Of a DNA stretch of 64,000 nucleotides, positions 60,816-64,000 are shown in pieces. The stretch covers positions 124,001-188,000 of the forward strand of contig NZ_QUEP01000003.1 in assembly GCF_003478035.1 (NCBI RefSeq), in the 5' to 3' direction. The DNA comes from Clostridium sp. OF03-18AA. Lineage in GTDB: Bacteria > Bacillota > Clostridia > Lachnospirales > Lachnospiraceae. Below the pieces are notes generated by a model, which did no database searches, was not told the DNA's origin, and worked only from the letters and a program-made list of their open reading frames with translations. Made by a program: the position numbers and the translations under genes. Numbering within the stretch: the stretch's first letter is position 1; each line of letters begins with the position of its first letter.

Positions 60816-60941
60816 CATTGTGTCTCTCCTCTTTGCCATGTCTGCTTTTGCTTTATCATTCTCACGGAATTTCCTGAGTATACGTTTCGTCAGAAAATCC
60901 GGATATTCTCGTATGTTACGGACTTATTTCCTGTTACGCCC

Positions 60942-60981
60942 AGTATATCACATTTCGTTTTTATGTGCAAACGTTTGTTCG
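60942..60981 (-). promoter_or_regulatory. uvrA promoter overlapped by a LexA (SOS) box
   Basis: -35 TTGCAC (60965-60970), 17-bp spacer, -10 TATACT (60942-60947) on the minus strand. CGAACAAACGTTTGC (60967-60981) overlaps the -35 and matches the Firmicutes LexA consensus CGAACNNNNGTTYG. Confidence 0.82.
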
Positions 60982-61033
60982 TTTTTATATGAAGGTAAAA
61001 TCATTCACCTTTCACAAAATACGCACAACAGCA

Positions 61034-61066
61034 AGAGACCCCGACAGCAAACTGCCGGGATCTCTC
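61034..61066. terminator. Terminator after the cell-wall-binding protein gene
   Basis: GAGACCCCGACAG and CTGCCGGGATCTC arms with a short loop, about 60 nt past the stop of the minus-strand gene. The T tract is weak. Confidence 0.6.
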
Positions 61067-61124
61067 TTTATGGGTTTCTATGAAATTTTACATCATAAGC
61101 TCCTCAAGCTTTTTGTATTCATTC

Positions 61125-62369
61125 CTACCAGGAAACTTCCACATGATATCCGCCGTTCTGATCCTTCGTGATCTTATATTTCACGCCATCCGCGTCTGTC
61201 ACGGTTCCGCTGGTCTTTACCTTACCGGATTCGTTGACTACATATGTCTTTCCGTCAACGGTGACTTTCTCGTACTTCATTCCTTCTTCCGCACTCACAA
61301 GGCGTCCGTTCTCGTAGAGACTTCCGTCCTTCACACCCGTGAATCCGTCGCCTCTCTTTCCGATACTGCCTGAAGTCGTAAAGTAGAATACTTCGTTGTC
61401 ATGGTTATCGTCATTGACCACGATCCGTCCGGTCTTCATCTTTCCGTCGCTGTCAAAGTAGAACTTTCTGCCATCACTCAACTCCACAAGACCTGTCTTC
61501 ATGCGGCCCTTCTTATCGAAGCAGTAGGTCTCTCCCTTGATCTTCGCTATTCCGTATCCGCAGGCCTCCGTTGTTTTATAGGATGTGGAGTATGCGCGGC
61601 CATCTTTAAAGTAGTACCAGTTTTCCTCAGCGTCATCCGGGGATGCCATATATCTCCAGCCGTTCATCTGCTGTCCGCCGCTGCGGAAGTAGCGAAGGGC
61701 ATTGACATCGCTGTTGGAGAGGTCGTCACGTCCTGTAGATGTGTAATCAGACTCATTTACCCAGCCAGTCAGCATTCTTCCGCTGTGGTCAAAGATATAG
61801 GTCTCACCGGAGATCTTCAGTTCACCATCATAGATCAGCTTTCCACTGGAATTAAAGTAGTACCAGTACTCACCCCAGTCATCCTCTCTGTCCGCCAGTT
61901 TTCTCCAGCCCGTCGTCATAGCTCCGGAATCTTCTAAATGATAGATCTTACCATCGATCTCCACCCAGCCGATATCCAAAACGGAGTCCGTAAAGTGGTA
62001 CCACACGTCATTGATCTGTTTCCAGCCGTTTGTGTACGCCTTTCCGTTTGCTCCGAAATATCTCCATCCGCTTTCGTTCCAGCGGCTGTTGTTGATGTAC
62101 TTCCATGTGTTTGTGATCATGACACCATTCTCATTTACATAATAGGTATCATCGATCAGGCTGTTTGTCTGCATCACTCCATTATAATCCATATAATACC
62201 ATGCATCTTTGGAGCATACCCAGTCATTCCGAACGAGGCGTCCGTTGTTGTCATTGTAGTAATACCATTTTCCATTCTGCTGTGACCAGTCCGCAAAGGA
62301 AGTCGTCGCCATTCCTGCGGTTAAAATCATCGCTGCAACTGCTGCACCTGCAAAATATCTCTTCTTCAT
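61125..62369 (-). CDS. Secreted cell-wall-binding repeat protein
   Basis: 414 residues. Signal peptide MKKRYFAGAAVAAMILTAGMATTSFA (cleavage near residue 26) followed entirely by about 15 aromatic/glycine repeats (GKWYYYNDNNGRLVRNDW, DAWYYMDYNGVMQTNSL, GKAYTNGWKQINDVWYHF and so on), the glucan/choline-binding repeat type. No enzyme domain is present, so it is probably a surface structural protein or adhesin held non-covalently to wall polymers. Start after GGAGG. The broken gene at 3595 has related repeats. Confidence 0.87.
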   Translation of the reverse strand: MKKRYFAGAAVAAMILTAGMATTSFADWSQQNGKWYYYNDNNGRLVRNDWVCSKDAWYYMDYNGVMQTNSLIDDTYYVNENGVMITNTWKYINNSRWNESGWRYFGANGKAYTNGWKQINDVWYHFTDSVLDIGWVEIDGKIYHLEDSGAMTTGWRKLADREDDWGEYWYYFNSSGKLIYDGELKISGETYIFDHSGRMLTGWVNESDYTSTGRDDLSNSDVNALRYFRSGGQQMNGWRYMASPDDAEENWYYFKDGRAYSTSYKTTEACGYGIAKIKGETYCFDKKGRMKTGLVELSDGRKFYFDSDGKMKTGRIVVNDDNHDNEVFYFTTSGSIGKRGDGFTGVKDGSLYENGRLVSAEEGMKYEKVTVDGKTYVVNESGKVKTSGTVTDADGVKYKITKDQNGGYHVEVSW

Positions 62370-62423
62370 AGAAACCCTCCTCTTCTAAATATTTCCGTTT
62401 CCGGAATATACTTTTTCACTTTC

Positions 62424-62487
62424 CCACCGGTTTCCTTTTCATCGTTCCCACGGTGGCTATTTGTTTTCGATATCTCCGTTAGATATC
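62424..62487 (-). promoter_or_regulatory. Structured 5' leader of the cell-wall-binding protein gene
   Basis: Two hairpins on the minus strand: GATATC/GATATC (62469-62487, 7-nt loop) and CCACCG/CGGTGG (62424-62456) with a purine-rich 21-nt loop. A TATAAT lies about 25 nt upstream of the first hairpin. The layout suggests a regulatory RNA, but I match no known riboswitch class. Confidence 0.4.
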
Positions 62488-62571
62488 TTTCGTTTTTTGT
62501 TTGTACTTGTATTATACAGAAAACTTCCTAAAAACTCTTCTCTTTTTCCTTACATTTCATTAAAAATATGA

Positions 62572-62620
62572 CGCAAAAATGCGGCAAAAACAGGATTGCA
62601 TTCCCATTTCTGCCGCATTT
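62572..62620 (-). terminator. Rho-independent terminator of leuA
   Basis: AAATGCGGCA and TGCCGCATTT arms, then TTTTTGCG on the minus strand, about 90 nt after the leuA stop. Confidence 0.82.
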
Positions 62621-62706
62621 AAAATTTTCTTATGATTTGCCGCCGGACACTGCAGTTTCTCCCTATGTCTTACCGCAGCACTGAACGTATATCCGACATT
62701 TTTATT

Positions 62707-64000
62707 TTACTCTGCATCTCCAAACAGACGGTTAACTGCACTGAAGATACCTCTTAAGGATGCTCTCGTGATGTTGGAGCTGATGCCGACACCGTATGTC
62801 ACCTTTCCGGTCTTCTGATCCATCAGGTGGATATAGGAAGCCGCCTGTGCCCCGGAACCGGATGTCAGCGCATGCTCGCTGTAATCGAGAACCTTGATCG
62901 AGATACCAAGCTCCTCCTCCAGTCCGCGTTTCACAGCATCGATCGGGCCGTTTCCGACACCTTCAAACTGTTTTGTCTCGCCGTGGTCAGAGTAGGTAAC
63001 AACAGCAACGGTTGTGAACTGGTCTCCGGACTCGAAATCTGTGATCTTACACTTGCGGAAGTGGTACGGTTCCTTGCGGTCGAGATACTCGATGCGGAAC
63101 TCTTCCATGATCTGATCCGGCGCAACCTCACCCTGCTTCTCTGCGATCTTCTGGATCACATCCGCGAACTCCTTGTGCATGCCGCGCGGAAGCTTGAATC
63201 CAAAGAAGCTGTCCATAACGAAAGCAACACCGCCCTTTCCGGACTGGCTGTTGATACGAACCACCGGCTCGTACTCTCTTCCGATATCGGACGGATCGAT
63301 AGGCAGATACGGAACCTGCCAGATCTCGCTCTTTCTTTCCATAAGCGCATGCATTCCCTTGTTGATAGCATCCTGATGGGAACCGGAGAATGCAGTAAAT
63401 ACCAGCTTTCCAGCGTACGGATGACGCGGATCGATATGCATCTTTGTGCAGCGCTCGTATACTTCCGCGATCTTCTTGATATCGCCGATCTCAAGCTCCG
63501 GATCGATTCCCTGAGAGAACATATTGTAGGCGATGGTCAGGATATCCACGTTGCCGGTACGCTCACCGTTTCCGAACAGGGTTCCCTCAACGCGGTCAGC
63601 GCCTGCAAGCATTGCAAGTTCTGCCGCAGCAACGCCTGTTCCGCGGTCATTATGCGGATGAACACTTAAAACGATGCTCTCGCGGTTCTCCAGATGTTTG
63701 CTCATCCACTCGATCTGGTCCGCAAACACGTTCGGTGTCGTCATCTCGACAGTGGACGGAAGGTTGATGATCATCTTATTGTCCGGTGTCGGTCCCCATG
63801 CTCTCTGGACCGCGTTGCAGATATCAAGCGCATAGTCCATCTCTGTTCCGGTAAAGCTCTCCGGGGAATACTCCAAGATCACTTTTCCGTCATAATCTTT
63901 CATGTACTTCTTTACCATATCGACACCATCGATTGCGATCTGCTTGATCTCCTCACGGTCCATATGGAATACAACATCACGCTGTAAGGTGGATGTAGAG
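62707..64000 (-). CDS. leuA: 2-isopropylmalate synthase, N-terminal part outside window
   Basis: The frame is open to the right edge, so the N-terminal portion is missing and about 430 residues are visible; full-length enzymes of this type have about 560. Visible: VHPHNDRGTGVAAAELAMLAGADRVEGTLFGNGERTGNVD (metal-binding H-x-H and active-site region), FTAFSGSHQDAINKGM, and the C-terminal LeuA allosteric dimer domain (VGNGPIDAVKRGLEE...TSGSGAQAASYIHL) that binds leucine. It catalyses the first committed step of leucine synthesis from 2-ketoisovalerate and acetyl-CoA. Confidence 0.93.
   Translation of the reverse strand, partial: STSTLQRDVVFHMDREEIKQIAIDGVDMVKKYMKDYDGKVILEYSPESFTGTEMDYALDICNAVQRAWGPTPDNKMIINLPSTVEMTTPNVFADQIEWMSKHLENRESIVLSVHPHNDRGTGVAAAELAMLAGADRVEGTLFGNGERTGNVDILTIAYNMFSQGIDPELEIGDIKKIAEVYERCTKMHIDPRHPYAGKLVFTAFSGSHQDAINKGMHALMERKSEIWQVPYLPIDPSDIGREYEPVVRINSQSGKGGVAFVMDSFFGFKLPRGMHKEFADVIQKIAEKQGEVAPDQIMEEFRIEYLDRKEPYHFRKCKITDFESGDQFTTVAVVTYSDHGETKQFEGVGNGPIDAVKRGLEEELGISIKVLDYSEHALTSGSGAQAASYIHLMDQKTGKVTYGVGISSNITRASLRGIFSAVNRLFGDAE

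Noticed and set aside
1-64000. rRNA or tRNA genes and IS transposases
   Set aside because: None recognised on either strand; the mobile elements here use serine or tyrosine recombinases.

Overview
The window looks like a chromosomal segment of a gut Clostridia bacterium, most likely Lachnospiraceae. This is inferred from the protein families (Tn1549-type conjugation genes, glucan/choline-type cell-wall-binding repeats, isoaspartyl dipeptidase, LexA-box uvrA) and from Gram-positive Shine-Dalgarno and promoter patterns. No rRNA or tRNA was seen, so the genus is not resolved. Almost all genes lie on the minus strand.

Layout. 1-3.9 kb: the 3' end of a HEPN/CRISPR-associated gene (+ strand), an orphan TraG/VirD4-like ATPase, a ClpP-like protease and a broken cell-wall-binding repeat gene. 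4.0-4.75 kb: rsmJ. 4.84-29.77 kb: element E1, a 24.9-kb integrative conjugative element with a Tn1549-like transfer module (VirD4, VirB4, PrgI, VirB6-like, Maff2, MobC, relaxase, NlpC/P60), a large serine recombinase, a sigma-like regulator, ArdA, two DNA/RNA methyltransferases and ParB. Its ends split a decayed host gene. Joining the two flanks restores a perfect 20-bp palindromic attB and joining the element ends gives a near-palindromic attP. E1 carries 19 copies of a 23-bp palindrome, mostly just after stop codons, and four copies lie inside genes in one constant reading frame. 29.8-31.2 kb: a toxin-antitoxin pair with a nonsense mutation in the toxin, a decayed CRISPR array and what is probably the original guaA terminator.

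31.23-54.81 kb: two tandem mobilizable elements, E2 (14.8 kb) and E3 (8.7 kb), at the 3' end of guaA, bounded by three copies of the 12-bp repeat TTATTCAAACTC. They share one architecture: att, cargo, TnpV, relaxase, RepA-like ATPase, small RHH/MobC-like protein, tyrosine integrase, excisionase-like HTH, divergent XRE regulator, att. Cargo differs. E2 has an AT-rich five-gene defence operon (HTH, type IIG restriction-modification enzyme, second N6 methyltransferase, DUF4297-like nuclease, HerA ATPase). E3 has a lincosamide nucleotidyltransferase and an ABC-F ribosome-protection gene behind an attenuator-type leader. The relaxases also differ (MobA/MobL versus MobV).

54.8-64 kb: core chromosome with guaA, an iadA-type isoaspartyl dipeptidase, uvrA under a LexA box, a secreted cell-wall-binding repeat protein with a structured leader, and the 3' two-thirds of leuA.

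Most notable: the palindrome family of E1, the composite defence operon carried in a modular cargo slot, and several genes with excellent Shine-Dalgarno sequences but non-ATG starts (CTG and apparently ATC).
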